Source of the DNA: Paragemmobacter kunshanensis
Lineage (GTDB): Bacteria > Pseudomonadota > Alphaproteobacteria > Rhodobacterales > Rhodobacteraceae
Length of the DNA stretch: 64,000 bases
Reading direction: 5' to 3'
Assembly (NCBI RefSeq): GCF_011059185.1
Contig: NZ_JAALFE010000009.1
Span: forward strand, 62,001-126,000
Both the position numbers and the translations under genes were made by a program. Position 1 is the stretch's first letter. Each line of letters begins with the position of its first letter. The notes beneath the pieces were generated by a model. That model did not search any database and had not been told where the DNA came from. It was given only the letters and a program-made list of their open reading frames with translations. Positions 15,506 to 23,904 of this stretch are shown in pieces.

Positions 15506-16333
15506 ATGGACGGAATTGATCTGGCCAGCCTGGTGCCGATCATCGGCGCGCTGATCGTGGCCGGGGCGCTGATCGGGCTTTTGGCGGGGGTGTTCGGGAT
15601 CGGGGGCGGGGCGATTTCGGTGCCCATCTTCTTTGAACTCTTCCGGGTGCTGGACTATCCCGAAGAGGTGCGGATGCCGCTGGCGGTGGGCACCTCGCTG
15701 GCGGTGATCATCCCGACCTCGCTGAATTCGGCGCGGGGGCATTTCCTGCGCGGGACGGTGGACATGGATCTGTTGCGGATCTGGGCCGTGCCGGTGGTGC
15801 TGGGCGTGGTCGCGGGATCGGTGATCGCGCGCTATGCCGATCCGATCGTGTTCCAGCTGGTCTTCATCTTCGTGGCCGGGATCAACGCGGCCAAGATGCT
15901 GACCGGGGGGAAGGGATGGCGGCTGGCGGATGGGCTGCCGGGGCGGAATACCTTGATCGCCTATGGCGGAGGGATGGGGGTATTGTCGGCGCTTATGGGT
16001 ATCGGCGGGGGGGCGATCACCAATCTGCTGCTGACGCTGCATGGCTATGACATCCGGCGGTCGATCTCGACCGCGGCGGGGGTGGGGGTGCTGATCGCGC
16101 TGCCCGGGACGCTGGGCTACATGCTGGCGGGATGGGGCAAGCCGGGCCTGCCGGGCGATGCGCTGGGCTATGTGAGCCTGCTGACCTTCGCGCTGACGGT
16201 GCCGACCACGCTTTTGACGACGCGGTTCGGGGTGAAGCTGGCGCATACCCTGCCCAAGCGGGTGCTGGAGGTGGGGTTCGGGATCTTCCTGCTGACGGTC
16301 TGCGCGCGGTTCATCTGGGACATGCTGGCCTGA
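15506..16333 (+). CDS. TSUP-family (TauE/SafE) membrane permease
   Basis: A 275-residue membrane permease with about eight hydrophobic segments. The two inverted halves each carry the family glycine-rich motif: LLAGVFGIGGGAISVP near residue 27 and LSALMGIGGGAITNLLL near 160. This is a different branch from the xsc-linked permease and closer to generic sulfite/organosulfonate exporter-like proteins. Start at 15506; upstream codons of the open frame run through the hairpin repeat and are unlikely to be translated. An SDR gene follows 10 nt later with a strong ribosome binding site. Substrate unknown. Confidence 0.78.
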   Translation: MDGIDLASLVPIIGALIVAGALIGLLAGVFGIGGGAISVPIFFELFRVLDYPEEVRMPLAVGTSLAVIIPTSLNSARGHFLRGTVDMDLLRIWAVPVVLGVVAGSVIARYADPIVFQLVFIFVAGINAAKMLTGGKGWRLADGLPGRNTLIAYGGGMGVLSALMGIGGGAITNLLLTLHGYDIRRSISTAAGVGVLIALPGTLGYMLAGWGKPGLPGDALGYVSLLTFALTVPTTLLTTRFGVKLAHTLPKRVLEVGFGIFLLTVCARFIWDMLA

Positions 16334-16343
16334 GGAGGGGATC

Positions 16344-17105
16344 ATGGCGCTGGCGGTTGTGACGGCCGGGACATCGGCCATCGGGCGGCATCTGGTGGTG
16401 GCGCTGGCGGGGGCGGGGCATGACGTGGCGCTGAGCCATCTGGGCAGCGCCGCGCTGGCCGATGAGGTGGCGGCGGAGGTGGCGGCGCTGGGGCGGCGCT
16501 GCCTGGCGGTGGAGGCGGATGCGGGGGACGAGGCGGCGGTGGCGGATTTTCACGCCCGGGCCGCCGACTGGGCGGGGGCCGCGCCTGCGGTGCTGGTGAA
16601 CAATGCCGGGATCCAGACCTGGGCGGGGCTTCTGGACCTGCGGGCGGATCAGTGGGACGCGGTGATGCGGACAAACCTGCGCGGCACCTTCCTGAACACC
16701 CAGGCCGCGGCGCGGCTGATGGTTGCGGGCGGCGTGGCAGGGGCCATCGTGAACCTTGGATCCGGCTGCAACAAGTTGGCCTTCCCGAAGCTGGTGGATT
16801 ACACCGCCTCGAAGGGCGGGATCGAGCAATTCACCAAGGCCGCGGCGAGCGAGCTTGGCCCGCATGGCATCAGGGTGAATTGCGTGGCGCCGGGGGCGAT
16901 TGCCACCGAGCGGACGGCGGCAGAGGCGGGGGATTATGCCGCGACCTGGAGCCCGATCACGCCGCTGCGCCGGGTGGGCACGCCCGCCGATATCGCGGGG
17001 CCGGTGCTGTTTCTGTGTTCGCCGGCCGCGGGCTTTGTCACCGGGCAGACGCTGTGGGTGGATGGCGGGGTATTCTCGCAGGCCCCCTGGCCCTATGAGG
17101 CCTGA
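16344..17105 (+). CDS. SDR-family oxidoreductase
   Basis: A 253-residue classical short-chain dehydrogenase. The cofactor loop reads TAGTSAIGRH rather than the usual TGxxxGIG, a small deviation. NNAG is present near residue 89 and the catalytic Tyr-Lys pair is in YTASKGG near 152. The C-terminus GQTLWVDGG is typical of 3-oxoacyl-ACP reductase/glucose dehydrogenase-like SDRs. AGGAGGGG lies just before the start. The 3' end overlaps the 3' end of the convergent hybrid kinase by 13 nt. Substrate unknown. Confidence 0.82.
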   Translation: MALAVVTAGTSAIGRHLVVALAGAGHDVALSHLGSAALADEVAAEVAALGRRCLAVEADAGDEAAVADFHARAADWAGAAPAVLVNNAGIQTWAGLLDLRADQWDAVMRTNLRGTFLNTQAAARLMVAGGVAGAIVNLGSGCNKLAFPKLVDYTASKGGIEQFTKAAASELGPHGIRVNCVAPGAIATERTAAEAGDYAATWSPITPLRRVGTPADIAGPVLFLCSPAAGFVTGQTLWVDGGVFSQAPWPYEA

Positions 17106-20100
17106 GCCTTCTTCGCCGGGGGCCGCGCGGCGGTGAGCGGGACGGGCGCGGCTGCCGGTGGGGCGACGCCCAGATGGCGGGCGAGGATCGCCTTGAGTTC
17201 GGTGGGCGAGATCGGCTTGACCACGTAATCCGTCATCCCGGCGGTGAAGGCGAGATCGCGGTCGGCATCCAGCGCATTGCCGGTCAGCCCGATGATGGGC
17301 ACGGCGGCCTTGGCCGTGGGCAGGGCGCGGATGCGGCGGGTGGCTTCGATGCCGTTCATCACGGGCATCTGGCTGTCCATCAGGATCAGGTCGAAATCCT
17401 GTTCGAGCAGGGCCTGAAGCGCCTCGGCGCCGTTGGTGGCGGTGGCGGTGTCCATGCCGTGCCGGGCGAGAAGCGCGCCGGTCAGTTCGAGGTTGAGCGG
17501 GTTGTCATCGACGATCAGCGCGCGGCGCTGCGCGATGGAGGGGGCGCCCGCATCGGGGGCGGGGGCGGGCAGCGGCTCGGGCTGGGTGGTGGAGGTAGCG
17601 GGCTGGAACATCGACAGGAGGCGGGCCAGCATCAGATCGGGTTCGGCGGGCTTGACCAGCAGATCACGGAAGCCCGCCGCATGGGCGCGGTCGACGATTT
17701 CCTGCCCGCCGCGATGGGCCAGAAGCAGGAGCGGCGGCGTGGCCGTGCCGTGCCTTTCGCGCAGCAGGCGGGCGGTGGCGAAGCCGTCGGGATCGGGCAT
17801 CTGGCTGTCGATCAGGATGGCATCGAAATCGGCAGTGCCTGCATCGGGCAGGCGGGCGGCAAGGGTGACCATGGCCCCGGCGGCGCGCAGATGTTCGGCG
17901 ATGGCGGCGGCGGCATGGGGGTTGTCGTCGATCACGAGGAAGCGCCGGCGGGCCAGCATGTCGGCCCTGGGGGCCTGTTGCGCATCGGGCAGGGCGGCCA
18001 GCGGCAGGTCGATCCAGAAGGTGCTGCCCTGGCCCGGGCGGCTGTCGACGCCGACATCGCCCTGCATCAGATCGGCAAGCTGGCGGCAGATCGCAAGGCC
18101 AAGACCGGTGCCGCCATAGAGGCGGGCCGTCGATTCCTCGGCCTGGGAAAAGCGCTGGAAGAGGCGGCTGATCTGATCCTCGGTCAGGCCGATGCCGGTA
18201 TCGCTGACCGAGAACATCAGGCGACCCGCCTGCGAGCGGCGCACGCGCAGGGTGATCTGGCCCTGTTCGGTGAATTTCAGGGCATTCGTGAGGTAGTTCA
18301 TCAGGATCTGCGTGATGCGCAGCGGATCGCCCAGATAGCGCGTGGCAAGCGCCGGATCGCATTGCACGACGAGTTCGATCCCCTTGTCGGCGGCGGCGGC
18401 GGCGATGGTGTCGGTGGCGGCCTTGACGATCGAGGAGAGGCGGAATTCGGTCTTTTCGATCCGCAGCTTGCCCGCCTCGACCTGCGACAGGTCCAGCACA
18501 TCGTTGACGATCATCAGCAGATGCCGCCCCGATCCCTGCAGCTTGCGCACATAATCGCGCTGGTGTTCCGAAAGCGGCGAGTCGAGCAGGAGTTCCGTAA
18601 AGCCCAGCACGGCATTGATGGGCGAGCGCAGCTCATGGCTCATATGGGCGAGGAATTCGGATTTCAGCCGGGCGGCCTGTTCGGCGATGTCGCGGGCCGC
18701 GGCCATCTGCAGGCTGGCCTGATGCTGTTTCGAGATGTCGTCGATCACGAGGACCGCGCCATTCTGCGGGCGCAGGGGATCGACGGCATTGGCGCGCAGC
18801 CCGATCCAGAGCGTGCTGCCATCGCCGCGGCGGATCTCGACCGAGGTGCTGAAGATATGGCCCTGGGCCATTTCGGTTTCGGCCTGTTCGAGGAGCGAGG
18901 CCCAGTCCGAGGCATCGCGGAAGAGGGTGGCGGGCGAGGCGCCGATCAGCAGGTCGCGCGGGATGAGAAGGATTTCGGCCAGCGAGGGGTTGCAGGTGCG
19001 GATCATCCCGTCGCGCATCAGGGCGATGCCGCTGGCGGCGGTGGTCAGCAGGGTTCCCAGTTCCTCGTTCAGGCGGGTGAGTTCCTCGGTCCTTGTGGCG
19101 ACCTCGGATTCCAGGGTGCGCTGATGGGCGGCGAGGGTGGCTTCGGCCTGGCGTTTGACGGTGATGTCGGTCCAGGCGGTGTAGATGTCGACATGGCCAT
19201 CGTTGCGGGCGGCGGTGAGGATCACCTCGGCCAGCAGGGGCGTGCCGTCGGCGCGGAGATATTCCCAGTCGAAACGCGTGCTTTCGCCCGCCATGGCGGC
19301 GGCCATGAGGCGGGCGATCCGGTCGTGCGAGGCTTCGCCGCCGGGCTGGCGGTCGGGGGAGATATCCTCGATCCGGCGGCCGACAAGGCCGCTGCCGGGC
19401 GGGTGGCCCAGCATGGCATGGGCGGCGGCGTTGACATCGGTGAAGATGCCGTCGCGGATCACGCCGATGGCCTGGGCCGATTGCTGGAAGGTGCGGCGGA
19501 AGCGGTCTTCGCTATGGGCGTGGCGGGCGATGGCGCGGGCGACGGTGGCGCGGCCCGCCATGCGCGAGGTGACAAGGTTGAGAAGCAGGCGTTCTTCGGG
19601 GGGCAGGCTTGTCACAGCGCCGTCGGGGCTGGCGAGGGCGATTTCGCCTTCGGCCACATCCTCGACCAGGATGGGCAGGCTGAAGAGGGGGGTGATCCCG
19701 GCGGGGATGTCGTCGTGCCAGAGGCCCATGTAGCGGATGCGGAAGCGATACTGACCGGGCTTGCCGCAACTGTCGGACAGCGCGCGGGCGATGTCGGCAA
19801 GGATGTCGTCGGTGGGGCGGGCCATGTCTTCGGTGGCGAGGAAGACGCGGTGGAGGCAATCCTGTTCGCGAAGGCGGCGGTGGAGGCTGTCTTCGATCCG
19901 GGCGCGGGCGGCGGAGACCTGGCGCAGGCGGCGCAGGAGAAGGGCCGTCAGGCCGAGGGCGAGCGCCGCGCCGAAAAGGAAGAAGGGAAGATGGGGATGG
20001 GCGTGTTCAGGGACGGCGGTCTGGGCCGCTGCGAGGCGGGGAAATCCGGTAACCGCTGCCAGCGCGGCCAGCGTGACCCTGACGCGGCGGTGCCAGCGTC

Positions 20101-20212
20101 CCGGTCGAGGGGCAGGATCTGCGACGGTGCGGCGAGGGCGCATGGTCGGCCGGGCTTTGGTCATCCTGCATTCCTGGTCGGCGGGTGGGAAGACCCTGGT
20201 CCGCCGTGTCAT
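17093..20212 (-). CDS. Hybrid sensor histidine kinase with two receiver domains
   Basis: A 1039-residue membrane kinase. A basic N-terminus is followed by a signal-anchor-like helix (about 47-65) and a second helix (76-93). After this come a GAF-like region (about 115-220), two PAS domains (about 240-360 and 385-510), a HisKA H-box (AHMSHELRSPINAVLGF), an ATPase domain with DTGIGL and GGTGLGLAI, and two receivers with phosphoacceptor Asp in LIDSQMP and LMDSQMP. No Hpt domain follows, so an external phosphotransfer protein is needed. An in-frame ATG 16 codons in (20164) is an alternative start. The 237-nt gap upstream is AT-richer than its surroundings and should hold the promoter. Signal and target are unknown. 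Confidence 0.85.
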   Translation of the reverse strand: MTRRTRVFPPADQECRMTKARPTMRPRRTVADPAPRPGRWHRRVRVTLAALAAVTGFPRLAAAQTAVPEHAHPHLPFFLFGAALALGLTALLLRRLRQVSAARARIEDSLHRRLREQDCLHRVFLATEDMARPTDDILADIARALSDSCGKPGQYRFRIRYMGLWHDDIPAGITPLFSLPILVEDVAEGEIALASPDGAVTSLPPEERLLLNLVTSRMAGRATVARAIARHAHSEDRFRRTFQQSAQAIGVIRDGIFTDVNAAAHAMLGHPPGSGLVGRRIEDISPDRQPGGEASHDRIARLMAAAMAGESTRFDWEYLRADGTPLLAEVILTAARNDGHVDIYTAWTDITVKRQAEATLAAHQRTLESEVATRTEELTRLNEELGTLLTTAASGIALMRDGMIRTCNPSLAEILLIPRDLLIGASPATLFRDASDWASLLEQAETEMAQGHIFSTSVEIRRGDGSTLWIGLRANAVDPLRPQNGAVLVIDDISKQHQASLQMAAARDIAEQAARLKSEFLAHMSHELRSPINAVLGFTELLLDSPLSEHQRDYVRKLQGSGRHLLMIVNDVLDLSQVEAGKLRIEKTEFRLSSIVKAATDTIAAAAADKGIELVVQCDPALATRYLGDPLRITQILMNYLTNALKFTEQGQITLRVRRSQAGRLMFSVSDTGIGLTEDQISRLFQRFSQAEESTARLYGGTGLGLAICRQLADLMQGDVGVDSRPGQGSTFWIDLPLAALPDAQQAPRADMLARRRFLVIDDNPHAAAAIAEHLRAAGAMVTLAARLPDAGTADFDAILIDSQMPDPDGFATARLLRERHGTATPPLLLLAHRGGQEIVDRAHAAGFRDLLVKPAEPDLMLARLLSMFQPATSTTQPEPLPAPAPDAGAPSIAQRRALIVDDNPLNLELTGALLARHGMDTATATNGAEALQALLEQDFDLILMDSQMPVMNGIEATRRIRALPTAKAAVPIIGLTGNALDADRDLAFTAGMTDYVVKPISPTELKAILARHLGVAPPAAAPVPLTAARPPAKKAQAS

Positions 20213-20449
20213 TTCCGTCCCTGTCGCATTAGCAAAGATTAAGATCCATAAGCCATGGCGACCTTACTTTTGGATAGTTCAACCTGAAAGTGTGTGTTTT
20301 TTAAGTCGCGGATGTGGAAACTCTCGGTCCTTGGGGCAGGGATGGTGTGTTCTGGCGGGCCAACCTCTGCCTGCGGTGGGGGGCGCAGCCGGGGCAGCGG
20401 GGCAGGCGGCACCGTCGGCGCGGCGGGCCTGCAACCCGGGGTGGTGGCG

Positions 20450-21115
20450 TCAGGCGGCGCTGCGGAGGAGTTTCTGCAGCTCTTCCGTCAGTTCGGCCAC
20501 CTTGGTGGCGCGCACCGCGGTTTCATTGGCGATGCGGCCCACCTCGCCCGAGACGACGGCGAAACCGGCCCCGGCCTGCCCGGCGCGGGCGGCCTCGATC
20601 CGGGCGTTGATGGCGAGGATGCGGAGTTCGCGCAGGACGCTGAGGATGGGCCGGGTTTCGGAAACCAGCGTCCGGCAATGGGCGGCGATTTCGGCGTTGC
20701 GGGCGGTGCTTTCGGCCTCGTCCCTCTTGCGGGCCTCGTAATCGAGGACGACGCCTTCGAGGAAGAGCAGCTCGCCCGCGGGATCGAAGACGCCGCCGCC
20801 CACCTCATGCACCCAGCGGGCGGAGCCGTCGGGGCGGACGAGGCGGTAGTCCACGGTCCAGTTCTGCCGCCCGAGCAGGGCCGCGTCGACGGCGGCAAAG
20901 ACCTTGTCGGCATCTTCGGGGTGGCAGAGCCCGGCATAGGAGCGCTGCGGAGGGTTGAGGAAATCGGAGGAGGGATGGCCGGTGAGTTCGGTGACCGCGC
21001 CTTCCATCAGCAGCATGGAATAGTCGCGATCATTGCGGCACCGATAGACGAAGCCGTTCGTGCGATGCACGATGCTTCCGATCACCTCACGCCCGTCGAT
21101 CATCGCGCCGTCCAT
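20450..21115 (-). CDS. Soluble PAS protein with truncated chemoreceptor signalling tip
   Basis: A 221-residue cytoplasmic protein. The PAS domain (about 10-130) ends with LVRPDGSARWVHEVGGGVFD, a PAS_3-type signature. After a short helical linker comes INARIEAARAGQAGAGFAVV, which matches the highly conserved hairpin tip of methyl-accepting chemotaxis proteins that contacts CheA/CheW. Only one tip-sized segment is present, with no HAMP domain or membrane helix. Start at 21115 is chosen for the upstream AGGAGGCGGC. It may couple a PAS ligand or redox signal to a chemosensory array, or act on its own through dimerisation. Confidence 0.78.
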   Translation of the reverse strand: MDGAMIDGREVIGSIVHRTNGFVYRCRNDRDYSMLLMEGAVTELTGHPSSDFLNPPQRSYAGLCHPEDADKVFAAVDAALLGRQNWTVDYRLVRPDGSARWVHEVGGGVFDPAGELLFLEGVVLDYEARKRDEAESTARNAEIAAHCRTLVSETRPILSVLRELRILAINARIEAARAGQAGAGFAVVSGEVGRIANETAVRATKVAELTEELQKLLRSAA

Positions 21116-21247
21116 GCCGCCTCCTGTCTGGTTGACCGGGGGCAGGGCCGCCTGGGCCTGCCCTTCCGGGATGCTTTCCACCTGAACGGTTGCAAGGCGC
21201 GGAACTTTACGCCCTGCGCGCAGGGAAAGGTGGAAAAGCGGCGGGAC

Positions 21248-22024
21248 CTAGCGCGCGCGGGGGCGGGCCCAGGCCATGCCGGCAAGGCGCGGATCGGTTG
21301 CAAAGCTGCCGGGCGGGAATTCGAGGCCGAGGCGCGGATGTTCGCGCAGCGCCTGCACGCCGGCGGGGCCGATGCGGATGCGCCAGGTCTGCCGGTCTGT
21401 CGGCTGGGGGGCGGCGAAGGCGCGGCAGGTGAGGACGGCGAGGTTCGCCCCGCCCCCCGGATCGCGGACGGAGCGGTAGCGGAGGATGCCCACACCCAGC
21501 CCGCGCGCGGCATCGGCGAGCGCCTGGCAGGGGGCATAGTCGGTGGGGTGGGTCCAGAGGGCACTGTCGGCGGCGAGGCGGCCTGCCGTCAGGTCAAGCG
21601 CGAGGGGCGTGGCCAGATCGGCGGCGAAGGCGGTGTATTCGGCGGCATCGTCGGGGAAGGGGGTGGCGGGGCTTTCGGCGTAGAAGAGGGTGCGGTAGAA
21701 GGCCATCTCGGCGGCGGCCACCTCGGGCGTTTCGGCGCCATACCAGACACCGGGCGTCAGGCCCGCGCGGCGGAAGCGCGAGCCTGCGGGATAGGGGCGA
21801 TAGCGGAAGGGCGTGGCGAGAAGGTAGTCGAGTGCGCGGCATTCGGCGGGCAGCGGCGGCTTGGTCGCATCGAGGATGTCTTCGAGGACGGCCTGTTCGG
21901 CAAGCGTGTCGACAAGTTTCAGGGTGGAGACCCTGTGCTGCGCCTCGACGAAGCGCCAGGCGCGGCCCGAAAGGGCGCGCGCCTCAGAGCGGAGCGCGTC
22001 TGGCGTCCAGATAGGCGGTGACAT
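21248..22024 (-). CDS. RES-domain toxin
   Basis: A 258-residue RES-family protein; characterised members break down NAD+ as toxins. Conserved features include the Arg in AGSRFRRAG, the Tyr/Glu segment in GVWYGAETPEVAAAEMAFYR, and a Ser-bearing region later on. The start at 22024 overlaps the end of the upstream antitoxin by 41 nt, so the two are translationally coupled. The order antitoxin then toxin is the usual one for RES/Xre pairs. Family size (about 150 residues for the core) is exceeded by an N-terminal helical extension. Confidence 0.85.
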   Translation of the reverse strand: MSPPIWTPDALRSEARALSGRAWRFVEAQHRVSTLKLVDTLAEQAVLEDILDATKPPLPAECRALDYLLATPFRYRPYPAGSRFRRAGLTPGVWYGAETPEVAAAEMAFYRTLFYAESPATPFPDDAAEYTAFAADLATPLALDLTAGRLAADSALWTHPTDYAPCQALADAARGLGVGILRYRSVRDPGGGANLAVLTCRAFAAPQPTDRQTWRIRIGPAGVQALREHPRLGLEFPPGSFATDPRLAGMAWARPRAR

Positions 22025-22364
22025 CGACCAGACCCTGCACCTGTGCCATGCGATCGAGGGGCCGCGCCGCGAGCGCGGTGTTGGGCGCTGTGAGCCAGCG
22101 CCGGGCCACGCCTTCATCGCCGCCGGTGATGGCATCGAGCGAGCGGAAGGCGCGCACCAGAAGGGCGGCGAGTTCGAAGGGTTTGGAGCCCGGTTCGAGC
22201 AGGCTGTCGCCGCGTTTCCAGCGCGAGACGGTCGCTTCGGAGACGCCGACGATATCGGCCAGTTGCCGCCCCGACAGGCCGAGCCTGTCTGCGGCGCGCA
22301 GCGCAGCCCGGGTCAGCACGGCGCCCGGGGCGGGGATGGGGGCGATCTGGGGGGAAAGGGTCAT
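21984..22364 (-). CDS. Xre/MbcA/ParS-type antitoxin
   Basis: A 126-residue antitoxin. Residues about 28-55 form a helix-turn-helix (LSGRQLADIVGVSEATVSRWKRG). The C-terminal half (70-126), with RSLDAITGGDEGVARRWLTAPN, is the Xre/MbcA/ParS toxin-binding domain. The start at 22364 has AGGAGGAAGC directly before it. Upstream, a 10-bp palindrome lies between the -35 and -10 elements and is a probable autoregulatory operator. Confidence 0.88.
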   Translation of the reverse strand: MTLSPQIAPIPAPGAVLTRAALRAADRLGLSGRQLADIVGVSEATVSRWKRGDSLLEPGSKPFELAALLVRAFRSLDAITGGDEGVARRWLTAPNTALAARPLDRMAQVQGLVDVTAYLDARRAPL

Positions 22365-22384
22365 GCTTCCTCCTGTCTGGTGGA

Positions 22385-22413
22385 AATATAGGGCAGAAAG
22401 CTTTCCAGTGAAA
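22385..22413 (-). promoter_or_regulatory. Toxin-antitoxin promoter with internal palindromic operator
   Basis: On the minus strand, TTTCAC (22413-22408) and TATATT (22390-22385) are 17 bp apart, and the perfect palindrome GAAAGCTTTC (22396-22405) lies in the spacer. This is the classic position for repression by the helix-turn-helix antitoxin. Confidence 0.6.
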
Positions 22414-22743
22414 GGGGTGTCTTGTGCCGGGATGTCTTGCAGTGGCGGGGCGGGTGTCGGGGCACGGGGGGCGAGCGGTCCTTGCGTGCGGGGTGCGCGG
22501 GGGGGGCAGCCGCGCGGCACGGTGGGTGAGGGCGCGCGGATTGATTCGGGGGTGCGTGCTGCCCAGGCGATGCCTGTGCGCCCGTCCTGCCTGCCCCGTC
22601 GGCCGGGGTGGCAGGCCCGGGAGGGGGAGTGGTGCTGCGCTGCGGCGTGCGGGGGCGGGGGCGGAAACGCGCGGATTCGGGCGGAAGGCGGGGGAAGGGC
22701 GCTGCAGGTGCAGCCTGTGGGCTGGGGCCATTTCGCAGATACC

Positions 22744-22771
22744 TTGCATATAGTATTACTTTTGATATCGT
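22744..22771 (+). promoter_or_regulatory. Probable promoter of the sugar ABC operon
   Basis: An AT-rich island in an otherwise GC-rich 457-nt gap. TTGCAT (22744-22749) and TATCGT (22766-22771) are separated by 16 bp, about 50 nt before the binding-protein start. The spacer ATAGTATTACTTTTGA may contain a regulator site. The remainder of the gap (22414-22740) is GC-rich, with no gene or motif I can support. Confidence 0.5.
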
Positions 22772-22821
22772 TTCCCGGCCACCCTGAGGAGAGTGGCCAA
22801 AAGATCCAACGGGAGGAAATC

Positions 22822-23793
22822 ATGACGCTTTTCAGGACTCTCGCGCTTGGCGCGGGGATGGTTGGCTTGTTGCTGTCGACAGCGCATGCCGAAGGGTTGC
22901 AGGGCAAGATCATCGGGTTTTCGCAGATCGGTTCGGAATCGGGCTGGCGCGCGGCAGAGACCAGCGTGACCAAGGCCGAGGCCGAGGCGCGGGGGATCGA
23001 CCTGAAATTCGCCGATGCCCAGCAGAAGCAGGAAAACCAGATCAAGGCGATCCGCGGCTTCATCGCGCAGGGGGTGGATGCGATCCTTGTGGCGCCGGTG
23101 GTGGCGACGGGCTGGGAGGAAGTGCTGACCGAGGCGAAGGAGGCGGAGATCCCCGTGGTGCTGCTGGACCGCGGGATCGAGGGGCCGGAGGATCTGTATC
23201 TGACCTCGGTCGCGTCGGACCAGGTGAAGGAGGGCCGCGTCGCGGGCGAGTGGCTGGCGGGCACGGTGGGCGAGGCGCAATGCAACATCGTGGAATTGCA
23301 GGGGACGGTCGGTTCCTCGCCCGCGATCAACCGCAAGCAGGGCTTTGAAGAGGCAATTGCGGGCAAGGCCAACCTGGCGATCATCCGCAGCCAGACGGGG
23401 GATTTCACCCGGTCGAAGGGCAAGGAAGTGATGGAAGGCTTCCTGAAGGCGGAAGACGGCGGCAAGAACATCTGCGCGGTCTATGCCCATAACGATGACA
23501 TGGCCGTGGGTGCGATCCAGGCGATCAAGGATGCCGGGCTGAAGCCGGGCAGCGATATCCTTGTCGTGTCCATCGACGCGGTGCCGGATATCTTTGCCGC
23601 CATGGTGGCGGGCGAGGCGAATGCCACGGTGGAACTGACCCCGAACATGGCAGGCCCCGCCTTCGATGCGCTGCAGGCCTATTGGGATGCGGGCACGGAG
23701 CCTGCGAAGTTCATCATCACCGAGTCGAAGCTTTATACCCCGGCGGATGATCCGCAGGGCGAATACGAGCGGCGCAAAGACCTCGGATATTAA
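22822..23793 (+). CDS. ytfQ: Sugar ABC transporter periplasmic binding protein (YtfQ-like)
   Basis: A 323-residue periplasmic binding protein of cluster B. A Sec signal peptide occupies residues 1-23 with cleavage after AHA. The mature start (IIGFSQIGSESGWRAAETSV, then QQKQENQIKAIRGFIAQGVDAI) is strongly YtfQ-like; E. coli YtfQ binds galactofuranose. It is the first gene of a four-gene ABC operon, preceded by GGGAGGAAA. A 13-bp hairpin after the stop probably stabilises its mRNA over the rest of the operon. The sugar specificity is by family resemblance. Confidence 0.88.
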   Translation: MTLFRTLALGAGMVGLLLSTAHAEGLQGKIIGFSQIGSESGWRAAETSVTKAEAEARGIDLKFADAQQKQENQIKAIRGFIAQGVDAILVAPVVATGWEEVLTEAKEAEIPVVLLDRGIEGPEDLYLTSVASDQVKEGRVAGEWLAGTVGEAQCNIVELQGTVGSSPAINRKQGFEEAIAGKANLAIIRSQTGDFTRSKGKEVMEGFLKAEDGGKNICAVYAHNDDMAVGAIQAIKDAGLKPGSDILVVSIDAVPDIFAAMVAGEANATVELTPNMAGPAFDALQAYWDAGTEPAKFIITESKLYTPADDPQGEYERRKDLGY

Positions 23794-23811
23794 GGTTTCC
23801 TCTCCGGGGTG

Positions 23812-23845
23812 CCATCGGGCCGGGTATGCGTGCCCGGCCCGATGG
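23812..23845 (+). promoter_or_regulatory. Intra-operon stem-loop after ytfQ
   Basis: A perfect 13-bp stem (CCATCGGGCCGGG at 23812-23824 with its complement at 23833-23845) has an 8-nt loop and no T-tract. Such hairpins between a binding-protein gene and the ATPase gene usually protect the upstream mRNA and lower downstream expression. Confidence 0.65.
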
Positions 23846-23904
23846 AATTGATTTATGCGCGGGAAGGGCGGACAGTCGCGATGACGGCAGCGAGGGGGGC
23901 GGGC

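Noticed and set aside
15154-15627. Extension of the MoxR frame upstream through the hairpin array
   Set aside because: The translated segment is the repeat DNA itself and the family N-terminus fits the ATG at 15153.
17174-20242. Plus-strand open frame of 1022 codons opposite the hybrid kinase
   Set aside because: The minus strand codes for an intact PAS-HisKA-receiver protein; the plus frame is Gly-rich noise.
20213-20449. Possible small gene in the gap upstream of the hybrid kinase
   Set aside because: Open frames here show no ribosome site or conserved composition; the AT-rich part is better explained as the kinase promoter.
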